Shown in pieces: positions 15,498 through 23,498 of a stretch of 27,166 bases of DNA. The stretch's first letter is position 1. Every line of letters begins with the position of its first letter. The DNA lies in the NCBI GenBank assembly GCA_003519545.1, contig DOWN01000315.1, positions 17,295-44,460 on the forward strand. The letters run 5' to 3'. The stretch is from Bacteroidota bacterium (lineage in GTDB: Bacteria > Bacteroidota > Ignavibacteria > Tepidaquicellales > Tepidaquicellaceae). The notes under the pieces were generated by a model, which saw nothing but the letters and a program-made list of their open reading frames with translations, was not told the origin of the DNA and did no database searches. The translations under genes were made by a program, and so were the position numbers.

Positions 15498-16157
15498 TTA
15501 ATGAATTAAATAGAACAATGGGAAAAGGAAAATCCAGATAACGTCAACAAGGTGCCAGTATAATCCTGAGTTTTCCAATTTCTGATAATTATTATAAGTA
15601 ATGTAATTCTTTTTAATAAAATACATAATAAAACCTATGAAAGCCATCCCGACAATAACATGGAGACCATGAAGTCCTGTCATAACGTAATATAAACCGA
15701 AGAAAACAGTTTGACCTTGCGTCATCTCTTCAAGTGCCGGACCTTTTGGATAAATACCTAAATGTATTTTATGAGTCCATTCAAAATATTTATTAACAAG
15801 AAAGATAACACCACAAAATTGTGTTATCCATAAGTTAGTCATACAAAGTTTTATATTCTTCTTTTGAAGAGCAACTATAGCCAATACAACAGTTAATGAA
15901 CTTGTGAGAAGAACAATAGTATTTACAGCACCTAAAACCGGATCAAGTTCTAATGCTGCAGATTTAAAATCATCAGGATAAATAAATCTATAAGCAGCAT
16001 AGAGAATGAACATACCACCAAACAGTAAAAGTTCGGTAAAGAGGAATAACCAAATACCCATTTTAGAGCCGATATCGTCACGATGGACATGTCCACCTGA
16101 GTGGTCACCGGTGTGACCATGAGCATTTGCTACATGTGCGTCTGAATCTCTTTTCAT
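15498..16157 (-). CDS. coxC: cytochrome c oxidase subunit III
   Basis: Integral subunit without redox centres that stabilises the proton-uptake region of subunit I. At 219 residues with five TM segments it is the short form common in bacterial A2/caa3-type oxidases. Characteristic segments are KMGIWLFLFTELLLFGG near the start, TGLHGLHVIVGM in the middle and YWHLVDVIWIFLFPLFY at the C-terminus. The N-terminus holds six His in residues 8-25 (HVANAHGHTGDHSGGHVH). The ATG overlaps the coxA stop by one base (TAATG), with an AAGGAG site inside the coxA end. Confidence 0.96.
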   Translation of the reverse strand: MKRDSDAHVANAHGHTGDHSGGHVHRDDIGSKMGIWLFLFTELLLFGGMFILYAAYRFIYPDDFKSAALELDPVLGAVNTIVLLTSSLTVVLAIVALQKKNIKLCMTNLWITQFCGVIFLVNKYFEWTHKIHLGIYPKGPALEEMTQGQTVFFGLYYVMTGLHGLHVIVGMAFIGFIMYFIKKNYITYNNYQKLENSGLYWHLVDVIWIFLFPLFYLIH

Positions 16158-17815
16158 TAATGTTTCTCCTTAACAACTTCGTTTCTATCGTCTTCCCAGT
16201 CTCTATGATAAGGACCATAGTGGACTGTCGGAATTTTATCAAAATTTTCTAATGGAGGAGGAGATGGAACTTTCCATTCAAGAGTTGTTCCGTCCCAAGG
16301 ATTTTCAGTTGCTCTCGGTCCATTATATAAACCTCTAATAAGATTTGCAAACATAAATATCATTCCAAGAACCATAATCCATGAACCAACAGTTGCGACT
16401 ATATGATATGGTGCAAACTCAGGAAGATAGTCATAATATCTTCTCGGCATACCGAGATAACCCATAATGAACATCGGGAAATATAAAACGTTAAACCCGA
16501 TTACAAAAACCCAACAAGAAAACTTTGCCATTTTTTCATTATACATTCTTCCGAACATTTTCGGATACCAGTAATGAAGTGAGGCAAAGAATAAAAGACC
16601 CATACCTCCAAACATAACATAATGGAAGTGTGCAACAACAAAATAAGTATCAGTTAAGTGAATATCTGTATCAAGAGTTCCGAGAACTAAACCTGTTAAA
16701 CCCCCGATGGAAAAAACAATAATAAAAGCCATTACATATAACATAGGTGCACGCATATCTATTGAGCCTTTATATAAACTTGCAACCCAGTTAAACACTT
16801 TAACTCCGGTCGGAATAGCGACAAGGAAAGTTAAGAAAGAAAAAATAACTCTTGAAGTATCACTGATACCGGATGTGAACATATGATGTCCCCAGACAAG
16901 ATATCCTACGAAAGCGATAGCAAGTGAAGAAAGAGCAATCGGGACATAACCAAAAATATCTTTTTTAGTAAATGTAGCGATAATGTCAGATACAACACCC
17001 ATCGCAGGAAGAATCATTATATATACTGCCGGGTGAGAATAAATCCAAAATAAATGCTGATAGAGTAAAGGGTCACCTCCTTTATTAGGATCAAAGACAC
17101 CAATACCAAAAAATCTTTCAAGAATAACCAATACTAAAGTAATACCGACTATTGGAGTTGCTAAAACCTGAATCCATGCGGTAGAATACAAACCCCAGAC
17201 AAACAACGGCATTCTAAAAAAAGTCATACCAGGACATCTCATTCTATGAATGGTTGTTATAAAATTCAATCCGGTTAAAATTGAAGAAAATCCTAAAACG
17301 AATGCAGCAAAAACAGAAAGAGAGACATTGGTAGTAGTTCTGATACTATAAGGAACATAAAAAGTCCAGCCGGTATCCATAATACCACCACCTGTGAAAA
17401 GAGAGATAATAGCAAGCAGACCACCAATTATATATAAGTACCAGGATAAGAGATTTAATCTCGGGAAGATAACGTCTTTAGCACCTATTTGAATTGGAAG
17501 TAAGAAGTTACCAAAAACCGCAGGAATACCCGGAATAATAAAAAGAAAAATCATAATTACACCGTGTAGTGTAAAGATGGAATTATAAGTCTGAGGTTTC
17601 ATAATAGTCTCACCTGTTGTGAGCATTTCTAACCTCATTAAAACACCCATAGAAACTGCAACAGCAAAAAAGCCAAGCATTGCAATCAGGTAAAGGATAC
17701 CAATTCTTTTATGGTCAAGCGTTAAAAGCCATCCCATAATTCCTTTTCTTTTACCGTCGTATTCATAAAACGATACTTCTTCCGGATGTTGTCCGGCAAT
17801 CGTTCCGTTAGCCAT
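16157..17815 (-). CDS. coxA: cytochrome c oxidase subunit I, A2-type heme-copper oxidase
   Basis: Catalytic subunit that reduces oxygen to water and pumps protons. The 552-residue protein has twelve TM segments. Ligands visible: H84 (TLHGVIM) and H398 for low-spin heme a, H261, H310 and H311 for CuB (with Y265 as the cross-linked Tyr), and H396 for heme a3. K339 in AIPTGVKVFNW marks the K channel and D114 (AKDVIFPRLN) the D-channel entry. The D-channel Glu of A1 enzymes is replaced: the motif is YSHPAVY (259-265), the hallmark of A2-type oxidases such as Rhodothermus marinus caa3. It follows sco1 by 23 bases and overlaps coxC by one. Confidence 0.97.
   Translation of the reverse strand: MANGTIAGQHPEEVSFYEYDGKRKGIMGWLLTLDHKRIGILYLIAMLGFFAVAVSMGVLMRLEMLTTGETIMKPQTYNSIFTLHGVIMIFLFIIPGIPAVFGNFLLPIQIGAKDVIFPRLNLLSWYLYIIGGLLAIISLFTGGGIMDTGWTFYVPYSIRTTTNVSLSVFAAFVLGFSSILTGLNFITTIHRMRCPGMTFFRMPLFVWGLYSTAWIQVLATPIVGITLVLVILERFFGIGVFDPNKGGDPLLYQHLFWIYSHPAVYIMILPAMGVVSDIIATFTKKDIFGYVPIALSSLAIAFVGYLVWGHHMFTSGISDTSRVIFSFLTFLVAIPTGVKVFNWVASLYKGSIDMRAPMLYVMAFIIVFSIGGLTGLVLGTLDTDIHLTDTYFVVAHFHYVMFGGMGLLFFASLHYWYPKMFGRMYNEKMAKFSCWVFVIGFNVLYFPMFIMGYLGMPRRYYDYLPEFAPYHIVATVGSWIMVLGMIFMFANLIRGLYNGPRATENPWDGTTLEWKVPSPPPLENFDKIPTVHYGPYHRDWEDDRNEVVKEKH
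16166..16171 (-). promoter_or_regulatory. Shine-Dalgarno site of coxC inside coxA
   Basis: AAGGAG on the minus strand lies in the last codons of coxA (KEKH, stop), eight bases before the coxC ATG. It supports the one-base stop/start overlap as the true coxC start. Confidence 0.75.
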
Positions 17816-17838
17816 ATTTTAAAAACCTATTTTAATTT

Positions 17839-18669
17839 TTAAACTTTTTTATTTTCCGAATCATTATTCGATTCGTTATTACTACTTGTATTACTTGAAT
17901 CAGATTTTTTTCTTTTCACAACAAGATAAACAACGAAAACAGACATTAAAAGAAGAACAATTCCACCTGAAACTCTGGTAAAATCGAGAACATATTTTCT
18001 ACCTTCAGGATCATAACTGAAACAGAGTTTCATCAGTTTAGAAATTGTTGCTCCGGTTCTTCCCTCAGATGCTTCAGTAAGAGCCATTTTAAAATCAAAC
18101 GGAAGATATTCAACACCATATAAATATCTGACAACTTTACCTTCAGGAGAAAGAATCATAATTGCAGCACCGTGAGCAAAATCATCTCCCTGTTTTATAT
18201 ATTTCCAACCGAGAGCATTACAGATTTTTGCTATATTAGTAGAATCACCGGTTAAAAATCTCCAGGTATTTTCATCAACCTGTTTATTTTTAAATGAGGC
18301 AAGATAATTTTTCTTTTTTTCAGAAGCCATCAAATAATCTTCACGAGGATCAAAACTAATCGTAACAACATTATAATCTTTACCTGCTTCCATATCCAGT
18401 CTGTCAATTACTTCAGACATTCCGTTCATAATAGGACTGCAAATTCCCGGGCATCTGTAATAAACAAGAGAAACAACAGTCGGTTTACCATTAATTAACT
18501 GACCTAAATTAACAGGTTTTCCATATTCATCAGAAAATGTAATATTCATAGGAACCATTTCGCCGAGTTTTTCATCAACACCAACATCAGACGGAGACGG
18601 TTCTTCGTTGTTTGCAAAAGCAAAATTATTTAAAACAAAAAATGATAATATATAAATTAATAACTTCAT
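17839..18669 (-). CDS. sco1: Sco1/SenC copper chaperone for the CuA centre
   Basis: A periplasmic thioredoxin-fold protein that delivers copper to, or reduces, the CuA site of subunit II. The 276-residue protein has an N-terminal signal (about 1-19), the CXXXC motif RCPGICSP (C73, C77) and the distal H166 in DDFAHGAAIM, together the three copper ligands. It also has a C-terminal TM segment (about 232-250), followed by an Asn/Ser-rich cytoplasmic tail. The usual Sco anchor is N-terminal, so a C-terminal anchor after a cleaved signal peptide is less common, although known in this phylum. The ATG overlaps the stop of the upstream cytochrome gene by one base. Its place between the cytochrome and coxA fits oxidase assembly. 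Confidence 0.93.
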   Translation of the reverse strand: MKLLIYILSFFVLNNFAFANNEEPSPSDVGVDEKLGEMVPMNITFSDEYGKPVNLGQLINGKPTVVSLVYYRCPGICSPIMNGMSEVIDRLDMEAGKDYNVVTISFDPREDYLMASEKKKNYLASFKNKQVDENTWRFLTGDSTNIAKICNALGWKYIKQGDDFAHGAAIMILSPEGKVVRYLYGVEYLPFDFKMALTEASEGRTGATISKLMKLCFSYDPEGRKYVLDFTRVSGGIVLLLMSVFVVYLVVKRKKSDSSNTSSNNESNNDSENKKV

Positions 18670-19694
18670 TATTTTATTACTGTAGTATCATTTACATTAT
18701 TAACCTTGTTCACAGTGTCAATTACAGAAGCGGATGTCAAATTCAACTGAGTCTTGAACATATTCATTGAGTTATAAATATTACGAATATAATTAAATAC
18801 GAGAGTCAAATTTTCTTTAGACATAGAAATGGATTCCGTTTTGAAACCGTTTTGAACAGGGTTCTTCATAATAAAATTAACAAATTCATTTTCATTTTCA
18901 TTCCATCGTGTATTATTATTCAGAGAAGTCAATGCTTTATTTAAATTGTTTGTCATACTTCTGAAAATAACAGCCGCAGGATTATCTTTATCTTTTGAAA
19001 TAATTGTTGCAAGTGAATCTATTTTTGATTCAACAGTTCCATACTCTTCAATGAGTTTACCCATTGCTTTGCTGACAGGAATTTGATTTGGCATCATACT
19101 TCCTTTAGAAAGACTATACATAACATCAAGAGTTTGTAAATCAGTTTCGGTTAATTTAGGATAATTAGGACTTAAAGTTCTAATATAGGAAATCATAGCA
19201 AGTCTGTCTTCAGGAGGTAAATTACTGTAAGAAGCCATTCCTCTTGAAGTAATACCTTCCTGTAAAGTTTTATACATTCCTTCGATTGTATTGCCATTAG
19301 TCCAGTTAGCCATATCTGTAAAATTTCTCGGTTTAGGGTTTAACATTGCACCTGCAACTCCATCACCCAAACCATTGACACCATGACAACTTGCACAGTT
19401 CATATCATATAGAGATTTACCTTTATTGATAATTTCAGCACTTGGATTTAAAAACAATTTTACATCAACAGGTGGAGAAAGCGTGCCCTTGGTAAGTGGT
19501 AAATCACTAACCGGCTGAATAGTATCATAGACAAGAGGTACTTTAGACATAGAAGTAACATATCCGATATTTTTAATATAAAAATATCCGAGAGTTACAA
19601 GCATAGCAAGTATAAGGATATAGAATAACCCATAAGCACCTAATACTTCTTTTATTTTACCTAACAAAACATTTTGTTTTTCCGGGTTTGACAT
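18669..19694 (-). CDS. membrane-anchored monoheme cytochrome c with long C-terminal extension
   Basis: A 341-residue protein with one N-terminal TM (about 20-42) and a class I cytochrome c domain: CASCH at 100-104, GxGDG (108-112) and the likely axial M153 in RGMASY. The last 150 residues or so contain no further heme site and look mostly helical, ending in a Val/Asn/Thr-rich tail. It lies between actF and sco1, where the oxidase genes begin. It resembles ActE-type monoheme cytochromes, but ActE is already present as part of the ActDE fusion. Because CoxB lacks a heme c domain, this protein is a good candidate for carrying electrons from ACIII to CuA; that is inference. Confidence 0.83.
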   Translation of the reverse strand: MSNPEKQNVLLGKIKEVLGAYGLFYILILAMLVTLGYFYIKNIGYVTSMSKVPLVYDTIQPVSDLPLTKGTLSPPVDVKLFLNPSAEIINKGKSLYDMNCASCHGVNGLGDGVAGAMLNPKPRNFTDMANWTNGNTIEGMYKTLQEGITSRGMASYSNLPPEDRLAMISYIRTLSPNYPKLTETDLQTLDVMYSLSKGSMMPNQIPVSKAMGKLIEEYGTVESKIDSLATIISKDKDNPAAVIFRSMTNNLNKALTSLNNNTRWNENENEFVNFIMKNPVQNGFKTESISMSKENLTLVFNYIRNIYNSMNMFKTQLNLTSASVIDTVNKVNNVNDTTVIK

Positions 19695-19700
19695 ATAAAA

Positions 19701-20885
19701 TTATAAATGAAAATTAAGACCTGCTTCAAGTTTTGGATCTTTAACAGGCATTAAATTATTTTTAGTTGATTTACGTCTGAAAATAATCATAAATAAACCG
19801 ATAATTACAAGAGGAAAACCAATTTCATTCCAACCGAAAACCGGACCGTGAAGACCTGCTTTATGTGTATAAGTTGGCATAATTAACCAGTATAAATCAA
19901 GATAATGAGCAACAAGCAACCATATAGACATTACTTTTAATCTGTTCAAATTCGTTTTTACAGATCTTGGTAACAGAATTAAAAACGGTAATACGAAATG
20001 GAAGAAAAGCAGACCTAAAGATACATATTTCCAAGAACCTTCCCATCTCATCATATACCAGAAAGTTTCTTCAGGAATATCAGCATACCATTGAAGCACT
20101 AACTGAGAAAATGCAATATATGCCCAGAATATATTAAAACCAAACATCATTGTTCCCATACTGTAGAAATGGTCATTACCAATTCGAGGATCAAGATAAC
20201 CGTTTTGTTTTAATAAAACTGAAATCAAAGTTAAAGAAGCAAAAGCAGCAACAATAGTTCCTGCAAAATAATAAACACCATAAATAGTAGAATACCAGTG
20301 AGGTTCAAGACTCATCATCAAATCAACAGCACAGAAAGTAAGTGTAATCATAAATACAGGAGCGAAGACAGTTGATAATGTAGTATTTCTTTTTGTATAA
20401 ATTACATTACCGTCTTTATCCTGATTTTTTGAGTTTTTAATAAACGCGATAAAAAACAAAAACCAAACTACAAAATAAATTCCAAGTCGAATGAAGAAGA
20501 ACTGATTATTGAGATAAGGTTCTTTTCCTTTTAAAATCGGGTCAGTCTCAACTGCTTCCTGATGAGTCCAGTGATATAAATCATGCATTCCGAGAATAAC
20601 AGGTATTACAAGAAGAATTAAAAGCGGAATCATAGAAGAGAGAAATTCACTGATTCTTCTGAAAGGGGTGCTCCAGTTAGCACCAACGAGATATTCAAGA
20701 GCGACCAAAGCCAAAGAACCAAGAGCGATACTTATAATAAACATATACATTATAAGATAATCAAAGAATGCTCTTTCTTTATTAACCATAAAAGAAGCCG
20801 CAATTAGGATAGCACCAACACCAAGGAGTATAAATCCTATTGTTGTTACTTTACCTGAAATTTCTTTTTTATTTTGTAATTCCAT
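19701..20885 (-). CDS. actF: alternative complex III subunit ActF
   Basis: Quinol:cytochrome c oxidoreductase membrane subunit, distantly related to NrfD/ActC, with about ten TM segments over 394 residues. Family-like stretches include YLVGANWSTPFRR (about 65-77), FDYLIMYMFIISIALGSLA near the N-terminus, DLMMSLEPHWYSTIYG and LDLYWLIMPTY. In ACIII structures ActF lies beside ActC in the membrane and has been proposed to take part in proton movement. It follows actDE after a 22-base gap and precedes the second cytochrome by six bases. The start is ATG 20885 without a strong Shine-Dalgarno site. Confidence 0.93.
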   Translation of the reverse strand: MELQNKKEISGKVTTIGFILLGVGAILIAASFMVNKERAFFDYLIMYMFIISIALGSLALVALEYLVGANWSTPFRRISEFLSSMIPLLILLVIPVILGMHDLYHWTHQEAVETDPILKGKEPYLNNQFFFIRLGIYFVVWFLFFIAFIKNSKNQDKDGNVIYTKRNTTLSTVFAPVFMITLTFCAVDLMMSLEPHWYSTIYGVYYFAGTIVAAFASLTLISVLLKQNGYLDPRIGNDHFYSMGTMMFGFNIFWAYIAFSQLVLQWYADIPEETFWYMMRWEGSWKYVSLGLLFFHFVLPFLILLPRSVKTNLNRLKVMSIWLLVAHYLDLYWLIMPTYTHKAGLHGPVFGWNEIGFPLVIIGLFMIIFRRKSTKNNLMPVKDPKLEAGLNFHL

Positions 20886-20907
20886 CTAAAATTTTTTCAG
20901 TTAATTA

Positions 20908-22113
20908 TTAATTCAAATCACTGTCTTTAGCATTTTGCGATCTTTGCAATGCTCTAATATAATGAACAATCGCCCATCTGTCATCACGGGAAATTTGTTT
21001 TGCATAACTTGACATAACATTTTGCCCGTTTGTAATAACGTGATAAATATTACCATCAGTCCAGTTAATTAATTTATCTGTAAGCAGAGAAGGTGGATTA
21101 GGGAATTGCCCACGTAATCTGCTGTCACCTTTTCCATAATTTCCATGACATGGACTACAATAAGTATCATATCTTTTCTGCCCTGTCAATAAAGTTTTTT
21201 CATTTACAGGAAGCGGATTAGAAAGAAGTTTAACAACTGAATCAGGCATACCTTTATATTCATAAGGCATATAACCTCTTGCTACAGTTCCTGCAACCGG
21301 TTCTCTCATTCCGAAACCGTCAGCGAAAATTTTACTTTTCTCCTGAGGTAATACTTTAGGTTGCAATACCATCCAGTCAAATGGAGGCTGAAAAATTAAC
21401 CAATTAAGAGTGATATATGTAATAGCGGAAGTTGCGATAGCAACACCGATTAAAATTTTAATAAAACCCGCTTCAAATATCGGGGTTTTTATTTTCTTCT
21501 CGTTAACTTTGCTGTCATAAATAAGACTTACAGCAGAACTACCGAGTGATTTAAATAAATTTTCAACTTCAGACTGATTAAACTTAGGGTCTGAAGATTT
21601 AATATAAATTCCGTATTTATCCTGAGAAGTTGCTTTTGAATAATCGGAATCAAGCAAAGGATTATTAAGCCAAGGTAACTTACTGAAAAGAGCGATTAAA
21701 ACCCCTGCAGTAGTTAAACCAGTAAATAAAATTGTAAGAGCAAAAGTAACCGGAATGGAAGGAGGGAAATTAAAGAAAGGTTTTCCACCGATTATATTAT
21801 TATAATCAATTCCATTCATATAAAAAATCATAGAAAGTGCAGTCAAAGTACCTGTCAAACCTAAAGCGAAACTAAACCATCCAAGTCTTGTAGGTTTTAA
21901 TTTCATAGCATCGTCCATACCATGAACAGGATATGGAGTGTTAACATCAAAATCTTTATAACCGTCACCTGAAACTTTTTCAGCCGCATGAATAATTTCA
22001 TTAGGAGTGTTGAACAAAGCGGCAACAGCATAAACATTTTCAGATCTTTCATCTTTCCATGGATTCTGATCTTCGTTAACTTTTTTAAATATATTTATCA
22101 GTTTGTTAATCAT
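20908..22113 (-). CDS. actDE: fused alternative complex III subunits ActD (DUF3341) and ActE (cytochrome c)
   Basis: Two ACIII subunits in one 401-residue reading frame. Residues about 25-200 are ActD/DUF3341: VYAVAALFNTPNEIIHAAE, then PYPVHGMDDAM and KPTRLGWF, two TM segments (about 77-100 and 119-143) and a cytoplasmic ferredoxin-like part. A third TM (about 217-241) leads into an ActE-like periplasmic cytochrome c: PYEYKGMPDSV, heme site CSPCH (319-323) and likely axial M367. In most described ACIII operons actD and actE are separate genes. No internal stop or frameshift is present; the join is at the linker SKVNEKKIKTP. A strong AAGGAGG precedes the ATG inside actC. Confidence 0.93.
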   Translation of the reverse strand: MINKLINIFKKVNEDQNPWKDERSENVYAVAALFNTPNEIIHAAEKVSGDGYKDFDVNTPYPVHGMDDAMKLKPTRLGWFSFALGLTGTLTALSMIFYMNGIDYNNIIGGKPFFNFPPSIPVTFALTILFTGLTTAGVLIALFSKLPWLNNPLLDSDYSKATSQDKYGIYIKSSDPKFNQSEVENLFKSLGSSAVSLIYDSKVNEKKIKTPIFEAGFIKILIGVAIATSAITYITLNWLIFQPPFDWMVLQPKVLPQEKSKIFADGFGMREPVAGTVARGYMPYEYKGMPDSVVKLLSNPLPVNEKTLLTGQKRYDTYCSPCHGNYGKGDSRLRGQFPNPPSLLTDKLINWTDGNIYHVITNGQNVMSSYAKQISRDDRWAIVHYIRALQRSQNAKDSDLN

Positions 22114-22115
22114 TA

Positions 22116-23498
22116 TCAGTGACTACCTCCTTCATTGTGATGCGTAGGCTGTGCACCAGGAACAACCGCTTTAATTTCAGAAATAGCGACAGAAGGAAGA
22201 ACTCTAACAAAGAGTAGAATTAAAGTAAAGAATAAACCAAAACTTCCGAGTAAAATTCCATAATCATACATAGTCGGGAAATACATTGCCCAACTGGAAG
22301 GTAAGAAATCTCTGTGCAGAGAAGTTACGATAATTACAAATCTTTCAAACCACATACCTACGTTAACAAGTAAAACGAGAACAAACATAATCGGGATATT
22401 TCTTCTGATTTTTTTGAACCAGAACAACTGAGGGAAACCTACGTTACAGGCAACCATAATCCAGTAAGCCCACCAGTAAGGACCAAAGGCTCTGTTAAGA
22501 AAAGCAAACTGTTCAAAGATATAACCTGAATACCAAGCCATAAACATTTCCATACCGTAAGCATAACCAACCATAGTACCTGTAGCAAGCAAAATTTTAT
22601 TCATTTTTTCAATATGGTCTAAAGTAATAATATGCTCCATATCGAAAATTTTTCTCACGAAAATCATAACAGTCAACACCATACCGAAACCGGAGAAGAT
22701 AGCACCGGCAACAAAGTAAGGTGGGAAAATTGTAGTATGCCAACCCGGAATAATAGATACCGCGAAGTCAAAAGAAACAATTGTATGCACAGAAAGAACG
22801 AGAGGAGTAGAAATACCGGCAAGAATTAAATATGCTCTTTCATAATGCTGCCAGTTTCTGTTAGAATTACTCCAACCCAAACTTAAAACCGAATAAACAA
22901 TTTTTTTAATTCCGCTTTTTGTTCTGTCTCTCATCGTTGCAAAATCAGGAATGAGACCGATAGTCCAGAAAACGAAAGAGATTATAAAATAAGTATTAAC
23001 AGCAAATACGTCCCAGTTTAAAGGCGAAAGGAAGTTAACCCAAATCGCATTCTGATTAGGATAAGGAAATAGATAACCATCAAGCCAAGGTCGTCCTGTA
23101 TGCAGAGCAACAAACATTGTAGCACATAATACCGCAAAGATAGTCATCGCTTCAGCGAAACGGGCAATAGCCGTTCTCCATTTTTGTCTGAAAAGGAAAA
23201 GGATAGCAGATATAAGAGTACCTGCGTGACCGATACCAATCCAAAAAACAAAGTTCACAATATCAAAACCCCATCCGATTGTATTATTATTTCCCCAGAG
23301 ACCGATACCATACATAACCGTCATAGTCCAGCAGAAAAGACCAATAGCGAGAGCAGTTCCTGAAATAGAAATTGCTATCCACCATTTTTTAGTAGGTTTG
23401 GAATCAACCGGTTTTAAAATTACATCATCAATTTCTTTAAAAGAATTTCTTTCGGGGACTAAAGGAAGCTCTTTTGTATAAGTAGCGTCGTAACTCAA
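22116..23498 (-). CDS. actC: alternative complex III subunit ActC (NrfD-like)
   Basis: Integral NrfD/PsrC-family subunit, about ten TM segments over 460 residues; it holds the quinol-binding site next to the iron-sulfur clusters of ActB. Family-like segments: FWIGIGHAGTLISAILFLFRQKWR (about 87-110), TGRPW (134-138), SVHTIVSFDFAVSIIPGWH and FAFLNRAFGPYWW. The start is TTG at 23498, whose last two bases overlap the TGA of actB (TTGA). It is supported by an AGGAGGGG site seven bases upstream and by the absence of another start before the conserved region. The C-terminus is His/Gly-rich (HHNEGGSH). Confidence 0.95.
   Translation of the reverse strand: MSYDATYTKELPLVPERNSFKEIDDVILKPVDSKPTKKWWIAISISGTALAIGLFCWTMTVMYGIGLWGNNNTIGWGFDIVNFVFWIGIGHAGTLISAILFLFRQKWRTAIARFAEAMTIFAVLCATMFVALHTGRPWLDGYLFPYPNQNAIWVNFLSPLNWDVFAVNTYFIISFVFWTIGLIPDFATMRDRTKSGIKKIVYSVLSLGWSNSNRNWQHYERAYLILAGISTPLVLSVHTIVSFDFAVSIIPGWHTTIFPPYFVAGAIFSGFGMVLTVMIFVRKIFDMEHIITLDHIEKMNKILLATGTMVGYAYGMEMFMAWYSGYIFEQFAFLNRAFGPYWWAYWIMVACNVGFPQLFWFKKIRRNIPIMFVLVLLVNVGMWFERFVIIVTSLHRDFLPSSWAMYFPTMYDYGILLGSFGLFFTLILLFVRVLPSVAISEIKAVVPGAQPTHHNEGGSH
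22126..22132 (-). promoter_or_regulatory. Shine-Dalgarno site of actDE inside actC
   Basis: AAGGAGG on the minus strand, within the last codons of actC and 12 bases before the actDE ATG. A full match to the anti-SD sequence, unusual beside the mostly SD-less genes here. Confidence 0.75.
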
